Source of the DNA: CAZRDB01 sp964598695
GTDB taxonomy: Bacteria > Armatimonadota > Zipacnadia > UBA1398
DNA: 19,795 nucleotides
Reading direction: 5' to 3'
Assembly (NCBI GenBank): GCA_964598695.1
Contig: CAZRDB010000083.1
Location: 1 to 19,795 of the forward strand
Of the stretch, positions 6,406 to 15,031 are shown one piece after another. Position 1 is the first letter of the stretch. Every line of letters starts with the position of its first letter. The notes under the pieces were generated by a model, which had not been told where the DNA came from, searched no databases, and worked only from the letters and a program-made list of their open reading frames with translations. A program made the translations under genes and the position numbers.

Positions 6406-9400
6406 ATGCCCCCCCTGCTCGCGATACTCCTATTGCTCCAGCCCCGTGTCGACACGCTGCTCGACGCCCCCCCGTCCACTCCGCGGCTCACGCTCGACCG
6501 GCTGTACTACCCGGACTGCGCCCGACCGGGCGAACTGGTCGGCTACAGCTTCCTGGACCCGATCCCCGAACTCACCGAGGCCGTCGCCAACGGCTCCAAC
6601 TCGGGGGTGTGGAACTGGATGTGGATCCCGCACCTCGACCCCGCGAGCCCCACGGGCATGGCCGGTCCTCCGCTCGTTGACCTCCGCGGGGTGGCACGGG
6701 TGGGCCAGACTGTTCTCCTGGGGCGTCCGGCGGTCGGGCTGGGCTTCGCGACCCCGACCTTCGTGACCACCGGGGCGGCGGCGACCGTCCGGATCTACCG
6801 GCTCGGCGACGATGGTCGGGAGACGCTCGTCGGGTATGCCGAGCAGGCCGATCTCGAAGATTGCGGCACCCGCTTCGTCCCCGGTGACTACCCGGCCGGG
6901 CGGTACCGGCTCGAGATCGAGAAGCGCGAGGGAGGCTCCGGCCGGCTCGGGGTCTGGGCGCACTCCGCGCCGGGGGAAGGCGCAACGGCGAACGGCGATC
7001 CCCTCCCCGCGCTCGCGGTCGAGGTCCGGGCCCTGCACGCCGACGGCGCCGCGACCGACCTGATCGACGTGACGGGCGAGCGGAGCGCGCTCGAGATCTC
7101 GGGCGACCGGTTCGACGACTGGCGCCGGCTCGGTCTCGGGGTCGCGATCTACGTCGGCAACTGGAACAACGGCGGCTTCCCCTACTACCCCGACTGGTTC
7201 TACGCCCGCTTCCCCGACGCGGCGATGCTCGACCAGGATGGTGAGCCGCTGCTCACGGGCATGTTCGACCGCCAGGTGCCCTGGCTCGGGTTCTCCCACC
7301 CGGAGATCGTCCGTGGGACCTCGGAGCACATCCGCACCACGGTCGAAGGCCTGCGCGACAGCGACCTCCTGCGCTACTGGGTCCTCGGCGGCGAGTCCCT
7401 CTACTACACCTACCTCGCGCCCGGGCGCCTGACGGACTACAGCAAGGACTCGCTCGACCACTTCCGCGCCTGGCTCCGGGAGCGCTACCAGGGCGATCTC
7501 ACGCGGCTCAACCAGGCGTGGGGCAGTGGGTTCCGGACGTGGGAGGAGGTCGACGCCCCCCGGAAGCTCGGGCAGGACGCCGCCTCGTGGGACTTCGCCC
7601 ACTACCGGTTCGTCGAGGTCGGCGACCACTTCGCGTGGCACTACGAGGCCGCACGCGCGCACGATCCCACGCGCATCGCGCTGTCGTGCAACCACGGCGA
7701 CCTCTTCCGCGGGCTCTCCTACTTCGGTCTCGGCTGCGACCCGACCGTCTACGGCCAGGCGACGGACGGCTTCGAACTGGGCCAGATCATGTCCAACGAC
7801 GACGCGCAGCGCTACAACCTGCTCTGGATGACCAGCGTGCAGGCGAGCCGCAAGCCGCTGGCCGCGCCCCGGCTGGCCTACGCGAAGACCAACCCCCGGG
7901 CCCGCGGGGGAGCCAGCTCGTTCACGCCCGAGGCGGCCCAGCGGTACTTCGGCGAGGCGATCGGCGCCGGCTCGTGGCACGCGGGCTTCGTCCAGTGGTA
8001 CGGCGACCTTCCGGATGGCGAGTGGGGCGTCCGGGGGACGCCGGCGGAGGCCGAGTTCGCCTCGATCTTCCGCCAGTGGCACGCGATCGCGCGGCGCTTC
8101 GACGGCTCGTGGCCGCTGTGGCCGCGCGTGGGCGTCTTGCGGTCACGCCGGACCTGGGCCCTGGGTGGGTTCCAGCCCGTCTGGCAGGCGCTCCATGAGG
8201 AGCTGATCCGCCGCCAGCTCCCCTACGTCGCGCTCGCGGGCGACACCTCGTGGGAGGGCCTCGAGGTCGTGATCTGCGCCGACAACGGCCGGTTGGAGGC
8301 CGACGACCGCGCGCGACTCGAGGGCTTCCTCGCCGCAGGCGGCACGGTGATCGTCTCCGAGACGAACGGTCCCGCCGAGGGAGATCTCCCGGGTGGGCTC
8401 CGCCTTGCCGAGGAAGGCGGGGCGCCGGATCGCGCCCGCGCGATCGTCGACGCGCTCGGCCCCGCCGGCCGATCGCCGCTCGGCCTGAGCCTCGAGGCGC
8501 ACGGTCCGATCACGCGGCTGTACACGAAGAACCTCACGGGGATCGAGCACGACCTCCCGCTCGACCTCAGTCGGGGCGCGATCGTCCAGAACCTCCGCGC
8601 CGCGGAAGACGGCCTCGTCTCGGTCGGGGTCTGGTGTCCGACTTTCTCGAAGACCTACGCGGGGGCGCCGCTGACCGTGGAGGTCCGCGACAGCGCCGGG
8701 CGGCTCGTCGGGGAGGCGGCTTTCCCGACCGACGAGATGAAGGACAACGCCTGGCACGAGATCCCGTTGACCGAGGCCCAGGCGGAGGGGACCGACCTCC
8801 AGGTCCGGCTGATCCCGCCGGCGGGCCTCGAGCCGCTCCAACTCGGCGCATGGGCGTGCACCAGGGCCGAGCCCCGTCCCGGTGAGGCGCTCCTGCAGGC
8901 GGGCGTCGCCGTCGCCGGAGCGCTCGACGCGCGGCTCACCTACGCGCGCCCGGGCGAGGCCGACGAGGTGCTCGAGTCGTTCACGCTGAGCGATGGCGCC
9001 AACGTGGTCGCCGTGCTCGTCAACACCGGCAATGCGCCGGTCGCGTTCCGAATGGCGCCCGACGAGGCGCTTGTCCCCGACCTCGGCTGGGGTCGGGAGG
9101 TCGGCCGGCTGGACACGCACACGGAGCTGGGCGACGACGTTGTCCCCGCGCACACGACGGCCTTCGTGGAGTGCCGCGCCGTGGCGCCGCCCGAGGCAGC
9201 CGAGCGAGCGGTCGCCGAAGCACGGAGGAGGATCGAGGCGGCCGGCCATCGGGAGGATCCGTTCGCGCGCGCCGGCCTCACCCGGGCGGAGGAGGCGCTC
9301 GCCGCCGGGCTACCGCACAAGGCGATGGCGCACGCGCTGAGCCTCGCGCGCTCGCTCACCCTGCCGGCCGAGGCATGGGTGGAGGGCGGCGCGCTGCGGG

Positions 9401-9675
9401 TCCGCGCACGCGTCGAGCCGCTGCTCGGTGGGACCGCCGGGGACGACCTGCGCGCGGAGGCGACGTTCGTGCCGCTCGGGGGGGCCCGGCTCACGCTGCG
9501 ACCGGCAGCCGGCGGCCTGGTGGAGGGGGAGATCGCCCTGACCGATCTCCCCAAGCGGTACGACTACGACGCCCGCCAGTACGTGCCCTACTGGGGCGCC
9601 CTCCGCGTGGAGGTCCGAGCCCGCGCCGGCAGGCTCGAGGGCGCCGCGGCGACGGTTGCGCACATCGCGAGGTAG
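6406..9675 (+). CDS. Secreted GH42-like (beta-galactosidase-type) protein
   Basis: This 1089-residue protein starts at ATG 6406 behind AAGGTGG and has a short signal-like N-terminus (MPPLLAILLLL). Residues about 200-560 resemble a GH42 TIM barrel: RYWVLGGESLYY carries E330 at the acid/base position, followed by the family-typical stretch with RAWLRERYQGDLTRLNQAWG and WEEVDAP. Residues about 573-655 resemble the GH42 trimerisation (GATase-like) domain, with VVICADNG and GFLAAGGTVIVSE. The rest, to 1089, is beta-rich with a helical stretch near 925-985. Two oddities are seen. The usual Asn before the catalytic Glu is Gly (GGES rather than NE), and where GH42 has its nucleophile Glu this protein reads AYAKTNPR (491-498). 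It may therefore be a divergent or non-canonical enzyme. It converges on the GH99-like gene. Confidence 0.8.
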   Translation: MPPLLAILLLLQPRVDTLLDAPPSTPRLTLDRLYYPDCARPGELVGYSFLDPIPELTEAVANGSNSGVWNWMWIPHLDPASPTGMAGPPLVDLRGVARVGQTVLLGRPAVGLGFATPTFVTTGAAATVRIYRLGDDGRETLVGYAEQADLEDCGTRFVPGDYPAGRYRLEIEKREGGSGRLGVWAHSAPGEGATANGDPLPALAVEVRALHADGAATDLIDVTGERSALEISGDRFDDWRRLGLGVAIYVGNWNNGGFPYYPDWFYARFPDAAMLDQDGEPLLTGMFDRQVPWLGFSHPEIVRGTSEHIRTTVEGLRDSDLLRYWVLGGESLYYTYLAPGRLTDYSKDSLDHFRAWLRERYQGDLTRLNQAWGSGFRTWEEVDAPRKLGQDAASWDFAHYRFVEVGDHFAWHYEAARAHDPTRIALSCNHGDLFRGLSYFGLGCDPTVYGQATDGFELGQIMSNDDAQRYNLLWMTSVQASRKPLAAPRLAYAKTNPRARGGASSFTPEAAQRYFGEAIGAGSWHAGFVQWYGDLPDGEWGVRGTPAEAEFASIFRQWHAIARRFDGSWPLWPRVGVLRSRRTWALGGFQPVWQALHEELIRRQLPYVALAGDTSWEGLEVVICADNGRLEADDRARLEGFLAAGGTVIVSETNGPAEGDLPGGLRLAEEGGAPDRARAIVDALGPAGRSPLGLSLEAHGPITRLYTKNLTGIEHDLPLDLSRGAIVQNLRAAEDGLVSVGVWCPTFSKTYAGAPLTVEVRDSAGRLVGEAAFPTDEMKDNAWHEIPLTEAQAEGTDLQVRLIPPAGLEPLQLGAWACTRAEPRPGEALLQAGVAVAGALDARLTYARPGEADEVLESFTLSDGANVVAVLVNTGNAPVAFRMAPDEALVPDLGWGREVGRLDTHTELGDDVVPAHTTAFVECRAVAPPEAAERAVAEARRRIEAAGHREDPFARAGLTRAEEALAAGLPHKAMAHALSLARSLTLPAEAWVEGGALRVRARVEPLLGGTAGDDLRAEATFVPLGGARLTLRPAAGGLVEGEIALTDLPKRYDYDARQYVPYWGALRVEVRARAGRLEGAAATVAHIAR

Positions 9676-9692
9676 CCGGGCACGCATCGTGC

Positions 9693-9723
9693 CGGTGGCG
9701 GGCCGACTCGCGGCCCGCCACCG
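9693..9723. terminator. Bidirectional hairpin terminator between convergent glycosidase genes
   Basis: A perfect 13-bp GC-rich stem (arms 9693-9705 and 9711-9723, loop ACTCG) lies 18 bases after the GH42-like stop and 10 bases beyond the GH99-like stop. No U-tract is present on either side, so it may slow or stabilise rather than be a textbook intrinsic terminator. Its place between convergent genes supports use from both directions. Confidence 0.75.
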
Positions 9724-9733
9724 CTGACGCGCC

Positions 9734-12466
9734 CTACTGGTTCAGGGGCCGCACCCAGTCGATCTCGACGGTCACGCCCGCGTGAGAGCCGACATCGAAC
9801 CGCAGGCCGGTGATCCGTCCGCGCCACGCGGGGACGGCGGCCATGTCGAGCCGGTAGGTGTGCCACTCGCCATCGCCCGCGAACGGGAAGCGAATGCTCC
9901 GCGCCTCGGTCGTGGGCCCGGTGGAGGTGCTGAAGAAGAGCTGCGCCTCGTCGGCGCGGTCGGCCCGCATTCGGATCTCGATTGCCGGGTACGACGCGGC
10001 GCGCAGGGAGGTCGGCGGGCCGTAGATGGCGGGGTCGGTGCCGGTCGTCACCAGGCGGAGGGCGCCGTCGACGACGGTCGGCCGCTCGAGCGCCATGGTC
10101 GAGGTCCAGCCCTGGTCGCTCCCATCGTCGAAGTCCCAGCTCGTGGAGAGCGTCAGGGCCGGGAAGTCGTAGGGCCGCAGCCCGACGTCCTTCGGGGTCA
10201 GGTCGGTGTGCCGCTCCGGGGCATCGGTGAAGACCCGCCGGATCGCGTCGTAGTACTGGAAGCCGTACTCACGGTGCGGCTCGATGTAGGAGCCCTCGCC
10301 CCACTCGTTGCAGGCCTCGATGATGCACATCTTCAGCTCGGGATCGGTGACCCGCTTGTCGAGGAACTCCTTCGCGTCGCGGCAGTGGCGCTCGAACAGC
10401 GCGGGGGTGCGGCCGGTGCGGACGAGCGCGTTGGCGCCGTGCCAGGGCCGGGAGTCCCAGCCGCCGGAGAGCACGGGGATCTCGGGGAGGAGTGCCGCGT
10501 CGGCGGCCTCGTTCCACAGGTCCTTATAGCCATCGATGAGCGTCTCGTAGGGGGCCGAGCGCCTGCCCTGCGCGTTCAGCCCGGCGTAGTTGTAGCCCGA
10601 GAGCGCATCGTAGCCCTCGGCCGCGAGCTGCTCGATCTCGCTCTTCGAGGAGCCGGCGCAGGCGACCATGTAGATCCCGGGGATGCCGTTCTGCCGGCAG
10701 AGCGTGTCCATCGCCTCGAAAGCCTTGGCGACCTCCTCCGAGCCCATGTCGGCCCGCAGCCGGTACGGAGTGAAGATCACCATCACCGGCTTGCCGCCGA
10801 TTCGGAGGTACTGCGGGTCCTTGAAGTAGTTGTCGATCCAGTACTGCGTCACCGCGAGGCAGTCGTCGAGCGAGGAGCTGCCCTCCGGGTTGTGGTTGGC
10901 CCACAGCAGGCAGTACTGCAGCTGGTCGCGGTAGCGGGCCTTCGCGTAGGCGTTGTGGAGCCAGTGCTCGAGCGACCGCGCGCCCTGGCTCCAGTACCAG
11001 TCCACGACGAAGAACGAGATCCCGTGCTCGACGGCCCACTTGATCTGCCAGTCGGCGACCGCGGGGAGGCTCTCGTCGTACCACCCGAGCACCGGCTTGC
11101 GTTCGGGGTAGCCCTCGATCGGGTTCCACCGCGTGCGGGAGTTCCAGCCGGGGAAGTAGTAGGCGCCCACCCGGTAGTCGCTCTCGACGGCCTCCGGCTC
11201 GGGCACGTACGGAACGAGCTTGGTGGCCGCAACCTTCGGCGTGAACTCGAGAGTCGCCGTCGCCGTGGCGACGACCGTCTCCCCGGACAGCAGCTCGACG
11301 ACCGCCTCGCCCTGGAGAGGCCGTTCGGCGCGAACGAACCACGTCCGCGTCTCCGGGAAGCCGAACTCCACGTCGAGCGGGAGCGGCTCCTCGGCCGTCT
11401 CGGCCGCGACGCCCTCCGGCAGACGGAGACGCGTCCGCAGGCCGCGCGCGACCTCGCCGCCGACGTTGACGATCTCCGCCGTGAGCATGCAGGGCTCATC
11501 GGCGCGGTTGACCACATCGTCGAGCCCAAGGCCCCGGACCTCCAGCTCGGCCGGTCCCGAGGGGCCGTCCCCCACCACGATCGACTCGAAGGTCGCGCGG
11601 GCGCCCACGATGTCGACGGGCTCGAGGCCGAGCGCGAAAACCTCGCCGCGCCAGCCGGAGTCGGCGCCGACCTCGACGTTGTACGTGTGCATCGCGCCGT
11701 CGGCATGGAGATCGAAGCCCACCGTCGTCTCGCCGTGGGTTCTCGCGGTGGCGAAGTGCAGCACGCCGCGGGTGCCGGTCTTGGCGGCCATGCGGACACA
11801 GACGAAGGGGTTGTCCTCGCCCGCGATCCGGATGGGAGGGGCCCAGAGCATGCCGCCGAGCGCGGTGGGCGTGAAGGCGAGGGCCCTCCCGGTGGGGGCG
11901 GCGACGCCCGACTCCGTCCGCCAGCCGCTCGAGCCGGCCGCGAAGCTCCACCGCGCCTCCACCGGCTCCCGGGCGCCCTCGTCGATCACGCGGAAGCGGT
12001 CGATCGCGAACTCGCCCGAGGAAGCCGGGAGATCGAGCCGGAGGCGGATGACCGTGCCCTCGGCGTGCCAGAACGGCCGGATGCGGTAGGTGCGCGTCTC
12101 CACACCGGGGGAGAGTCCGAAGTTGGCGGCCTTCTCCGGCGAGAAACCGCCGTACTGGGTCTCCAGCGTGTTCGTGTAGTAGACCTGGGCGCCGCCGCCC
12201 GCGGGGCAGGAGATCGTCAGCTCGATCACCTGGCTCGGGGTCGCCGCGAACGCGACGGGCGGGAGCAGCAAGATCGGGTCCCAGTCGACGACCCGGCCCC
12301 GGAGGCAGCCCCCCGAGACCGCGAGGTCGGCGATGCAGCCGCCTGCCAGCCAGCCTCCGAGGTCGCCCTCCTGGTCGAAGGGGAAGTCGACGACGACCTG
12401 GTCCTCGGCCCGAACCGAGGCGCAGACGAGCAGCAGGGAGATGAGACCGAGACGCGCGATGCCCAT
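9734..12466 (-). CDS. Secreted GH99/WbsX-like glycoside hydrolase with three beta-sandwich modules
   Basis: This 910-residue protein has a signal peptide (residues 1-20, ending SVRA) and an excellent ribosome site, GAGGAGG, 8 bases before ATG 12466. The catalytic part, about 431-765, reads GAYYFPGWN, a central region with GISFFVVDWYW, then ACNEWGEGSYIEPHREYGF. Glutamates E721 and E724 are spaced ExxE, as for the GH99 catalytic pair. The WbsX/GH99-like group includes endo-alpha-mannosidases and proteins of unknown activity. Around it are a jelly-roll module at about 25-160, a second at 168-298, a CARDB-like domain at 305-410, and a third jelly roll at 785-910. The second and third share the DGxxHTY...WRG pattern (257-274 and 865-883). 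It follows ispA on the same strand after 58 bases. An alpha-mannan or glycan substrate is an inference. Confidence 0.82.
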   Translation of the reverse strand: MGIARLGLISLLLVCASVRAEDQVVVDFPFDQEGDLGGWLAGGCIADLAVSGGCLRGRVVDWDPILLLPPVAFAATPSQVIELTISCPAGGGAQVYYTNTLETQYGGFSPEKAANFGLSPGVETRTYRIRPFWHAEGTVIRLRLDLPASSGEFAIDRFRVIDEGAREPVEARWSFAAGSSGWRTESGVAAPTGRALAFTPTALGGMLWAPPIRIAGEDNPFVCVRMAAKTGTRGVLHFATARTHGETTVGFDLHADGAMHTYNVEVGADSGWRGEVFALGLEPVDIVGARATFESIVVGDGPSGPAELEVRGLGLDDVVNRADEPCMLTAEIVNVGGEVARGLRTRLRLPEGVAAETAEEPLPLDVEFGFPETRTWFVRAERPLQGEAVVELLSGETVVATATATLEFTPKVAATKLVPYVPEPEAVESDYRVGAYYFPGWNSRTRWNPIEGYPERKPVLGWYDESLPAVADWQIKWAVEHGISFFVVDWYWSQGARSLEHWLHNAYAKARYRDQLQYCLLWANHNPEGSSSLDDCLAVTQYWIDNYFKDPQYLRIGGKPVMVIFTPYRLRADMGSEEVAKAFEAMDTLCRQNGIPGIYMVACAGSSKSEIEQLAAEGYDALSGYNYAGLNAQGRRSAPYETLIDGYKDLWNEAADAALLPEIPVLSGGWDSRPWHGANALVRTGRTPALFERHCRDAKEFLDKRVTDPELKMCIIEACNEWGEGSYIEPHREYGFQYYDAIRRVFTDAPERHTDLTPKDVGLRPYDFPALTLSTSWDFDDGSDQGWTSTMALERPTVVDGALRLVTTGTDPAIYGPPTSLRAASYPAIEIRMRADRADEAQLFFSTSTGPTTEARSIRFPFAGDGEWHTYRLDMAAVPAWRGRITGLRFDVGSHAGVTVEIDWVRPLNQ

Positions 12467-12524
12467 GGGGAAGCCCTCCTCGCGGCCAGGCTTCCACGCG
12501 GAGGGCGAGGGGGCCTCCCCGGCC

Positions 12525-13397
12525 TCAGTTGCTCCGCTCGAGCACGAAGTCGATCAACTCGTGGAGCCGTTGGGTCGCCTCGGTGCCCGCCAGGGGAGCC
12601 AGCGAGTCGTGTGCCTCGCGGGCGAGGTCGTCGGCGATCTGGCGCGCGCGGTCGAGGCCGAAGAAGCTGACATAGGTGGACTTCTCGTGCTCGGAGTCGG
12701 CGCCGGTGGGCTTGCCCAGCTCCTCGGCATCGCCCACGACGTCGAGGATGTCGTCGACCACCTGGAAGCAGCGACCGAGTGCCGAAGCGCTGCGGGTGAC
12801 CGCCGCGCACAGCGCATCGGAAGCCCCGGCGGCCAGGGCGCCGACGCGGGCACAGGCCTCGACGAGCGAGGCCGTCTTGAGGGCGTGGATCCGCTCCAGC
12901 TCCTCGAGGGAGATCCGTCGCGACTCGGCCGCGAGGTCGTCGACCTGGCCCGCGATGATCCCCTGGCTGCAGACCGCGCGGGCGATCGCGCCCATCACGC
13001 GGCCGGCGCCCTCCTGGCGGCCTAGCAGCTCGAAGGGGAAGACGAGGAGCCAGTCGCCCGCGAGCACGGCGGTCGCTTCATCGAAGGCCTTGTGGCACGA
13101 GGGCCTGCCGCGGCGGGTGTCGGAGTCGTCCATGCACGGCAGGTCGTCGTGGATCAGCGAGGAGACGTGGATCATCTCGATGGCGGCGGCGCCCGGCAAG
13201 GAGGCCTCGGGGTCGCCCCCGAGAGCAGCGCAGACGGTGTTGACGAGAATGGGGCGGAAGCGCTTGCCGCCGGCGAAGACGGTGTAGCGGATCGCCTCGT
13301 GCAGCCGCTCGGGCCGCTGGGAGACCGGGGGGAGCACGGCGTCCAGGTACTGGTCGACGCGGTCGCTCTCGCGGGCGAGGTACGCGGCGAACGTCAT
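12525..13397 (-). CDS. ispA: Polyprenyl diphosphate synthase (FPP/GGPP synthase type)
   Basis: This 290-residue protein condenses isopentenyl diphosphate with an allylic diphosphate to extend an isoprenoid chain in the cytoplasm. All family signatures are present: GGKRFRP (43-49), the first Asp-rich motif HDDLPCMDD (D84, D85, D90) followed by RRGRPS, GDWLL near 114-118, and the second Asp-rich motif FQVVDDILDV (D215, D216, D219). The four-residue spacing of the first motif is that of bacterial FPP and type II GGPP synthases. The residue five places before it is Ser79, where E. coli IspA has an aromatic Tyr; a small residue there favours longer products such as GGPP. ATG 13397 overlaps the stop of the upstream kinase gene by 4 bases (ATGA), implying coupled translation. 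The symbol denotes the family; crtE would suit a GGPP maker. Confidence 0.92.
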   Translation of the reverse strand: MTFAAYLARESDRVDQYLDAVLPPVSQRPERLHEAIRYTVFAGGKRFRPILVNTVCAALGGDPEASLPGAAAIEMIHVSSLIHDDLPCMDDSDTRRGRPSCHKAFDEATAVLAGDWLLVFPFELLGRQEGAGRVMGAIARAVCSQGIIAGQVDDLAAESRRISLEELERIHALKTASLVEACARVGALAAGASDALCAAVTRSASALGRCFQVVDDILDVVGDAEELGKPTGADSEHEKSTYVSFFGLDRARQIADDLAREAHDSLAPLAGTEATQRLHELIDFVLERSN

Positions 13398-15031
13398 GGG
13401 CGAAGCCTTCCGGGGGCGGTCGCGTCGGGAACCGTGCCGAGCGCCTCCAGCGCGGTGGCGAGGTCGCGCGAGGCGATCGGCTTGGTGAGCACCAGGTCGA
13501 TCCCGGCGTCGCTGGCCGTCGCGGGCTCGACATCGCTGCCCCAGCCGGTGAGGAGCACGATCGGCACGGCCAGGCCGTCGCCCCGCATCCGGCGGGCGAG
13601 GCTGAAGGCCGTGAGGTCAGGCAGGCCGAGATCGGTGAGGACGAGCCCGATCTCCTGCTCCTTGACGATCGTCTCGGCCACGTGGCCGCCCGAGGCGCCG
13701 ACGACCTCGTAGCCCATGCGCTCGAGCAGCTCGACCAGCGCGTTGCGCACGTCGTCCTCATCCTCGATCACCAGCACGGCGCCGGGGCCCGCGCGACGGG
13801 CCGTGGCATGGCCGCTCGCGCGGTCCGAGAGGAAGCCGGGCAGGCGAACGGTGAAGGTGGTGCCCTCACCCTCGGCCGTCCGGAGGTCGATGCTGCCGCC
13901 GTTCTCGACCACGAGGGCGTGGACCTGGCCGAGCGAGAGACCCGTTCGGGCGACACCCTTGGTCGTGTAGAAGGCGTTGAAGATCCGGTGGGCGACCTCC
14001 TCGGGCATGCCCATGCCGGTGTCGGAGATCTCGATCACGGCCCAGCCGTCCTCGCGGCGCGTGCGAACGGTCAGCTCGCCGCCCTCCGGCATGGCCTCGA
14101 CGGCGTTCACCACGAGGGCCTCGATCGCGGCCTGCAGGTCCTCGCGGGGCGCGTGCATCGGGGTGTCGCAGTTCAGCTCGCGGATCAGTTCGAGCCGGCC
14201 GGACTGAACCGAGCGGCAGGCGTCCAGGAAGTGCTCGAGCCCGTTGAGCGCCTGCGAGACCACCTCGTCGGCCGGGTAGTGCGCGCCCGTGTTGATCGGC
14301 CGGCGGCTGGTGTAGCTCTCGAGCCGCACCAGGGTGTCGCAGCAGCTCCGGCAGGCTTCCGCGATCTGCTGGGCGCAGCGCTGGGTCTCCTCATCCTCGT
14401 GGCGCAGGGCGGTGAGATCGGCGCGGGCCTGGATGACCTCGAGCCGGTTGTGGAAATGGTGGCCGAGAGCGCGCGCGATGGCCGCGTGCGCCCGGCTGCG
14501 TTCAACCTGCTCGAGGCGGGCGCGAACCTCGAGCGAGGCCCGCTCCTGTTCACGGATCGCTCCGTGGTCACGGTCGAGGGCCTGAGCCAGCCCGGCGAAC
14601 GCGCGGCCCACGACGGCACTGGGGGTCGCGGGCAGATCGCTCCGCTCGCACAGCGCGCGAACCCGCTCGGAGACCTCGGAGTCGGCCAGCGCCATCGACT
14701 CCCCGATCACGCGGCGAGCCGCGGCACGGACCTCCGACGGTGTCGTGGCCAGCGAGACCGCGGCCGTTGGCCGCGTCGCGTCGGATTCCCGCGGCGCGAC
14801 GGCCTCGGCCAGGACCGCGACGGCCAGGTCGCCGCCGAGCCAGAAGCGCCCGCTGGGGCCGACCGAGTCCGGCCACAGGGGCGGGAAGGGCCCCACCGAG
14901 ATCACCTCGACCGGACCGCGCCGGTGGGCGGCCTCGTCGAGCTGGGTCATGAGGTGGAACAGCGTCTCGAACGTGCACGCGATGGACTCGAGTCCGTCGC
15001 CGGTGGGCTGGGTCTCGACGGGATCCTGCAT
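13394..15031 (-). CDS. Soluble hybrid histidine kinase with C-terminal receiver domain
   Basis: The 545-residue protein has no membrane segment, so it should sense a cytoplasmic signal. Residues 1-150 are an unrecognised input region. GHHFHNRLEVIQ is the dimerisation/phosphoacceptor helix; H191 aligns with the usual His, followed by H192 where most kinases have Glu or Asp. The ATPase part has the N-box (ALVVNAVEAMPEGG), G1 box (ISDTGMGM), F box (FNAFYTTK) and a G2-like loop (TGLSLGQVHALVV). A receiver domain starts near 419, with acidic pocket E423/D424, phosphoacceptor D467 (LTDLGLPD), T495 and K517. No output domain follows, so phosphate may pass on to another protein. The start at ATG 15031 has GAGGGA about 11 bases upstream. 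It is the first gene of a kinase-ispA unit and is divergent from iolB. Confidence 0.9.
   Translation of the reverse strand: MQDPVETQPTGDGLESIACTFETLFHLMTQLDEAAHRRGPVEVISVGPFPPLWPDSVGPSGRFWLGGDLAVAVLAEAVAPRESDATRPTAAVSLATTPSEVRAAARRVIGESMALADSEVSERVRALCERSDLPATPSAVVGRAFAGLAQALDRDHGAIREQERASLEVRARLEQVERSRAHAAIARALGHHFHNRLEVIQARADLTALRHEDEETQRCAQQIAEACRSCCDTLVRLESYTSRRPINTGAHYPADEVVSQALNGLEHFLDACRSVQSGRLELIRELNCDTPMHAPREDLQAAIEALVVNAVEAMPEGGELTVRTRREDGWAVIEISDTGMGMPEEVAHRIFNAFYTTKGVARTGLSLGQVHALVVENGGSIDLRTAEGEGTTFTVRLPGFLSDRASGHATARRAGPGAVLVIEDEDDVRNALVELLERMGYEVVGASGGHVAETIVKEQEIGLVLTDLGLPDLTAFSLARRMRGDGLAVPIVLLTGWGSDVEPATASDAGIDLVLTKPIASRDLATALEALGTVPDATAPGRLRP

Noticed and set aside
9782..12670. 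Plus-strand open frame of about 962 codons opposite the GH99-like gene
   Set aside because: No motif, no ribosome site, and Arg/Gly/Val/Glu-biased composition. The minus-strand frame has a signal peptide, a catalytic NEWGEG motif and a strong Shine-Dalgarno.
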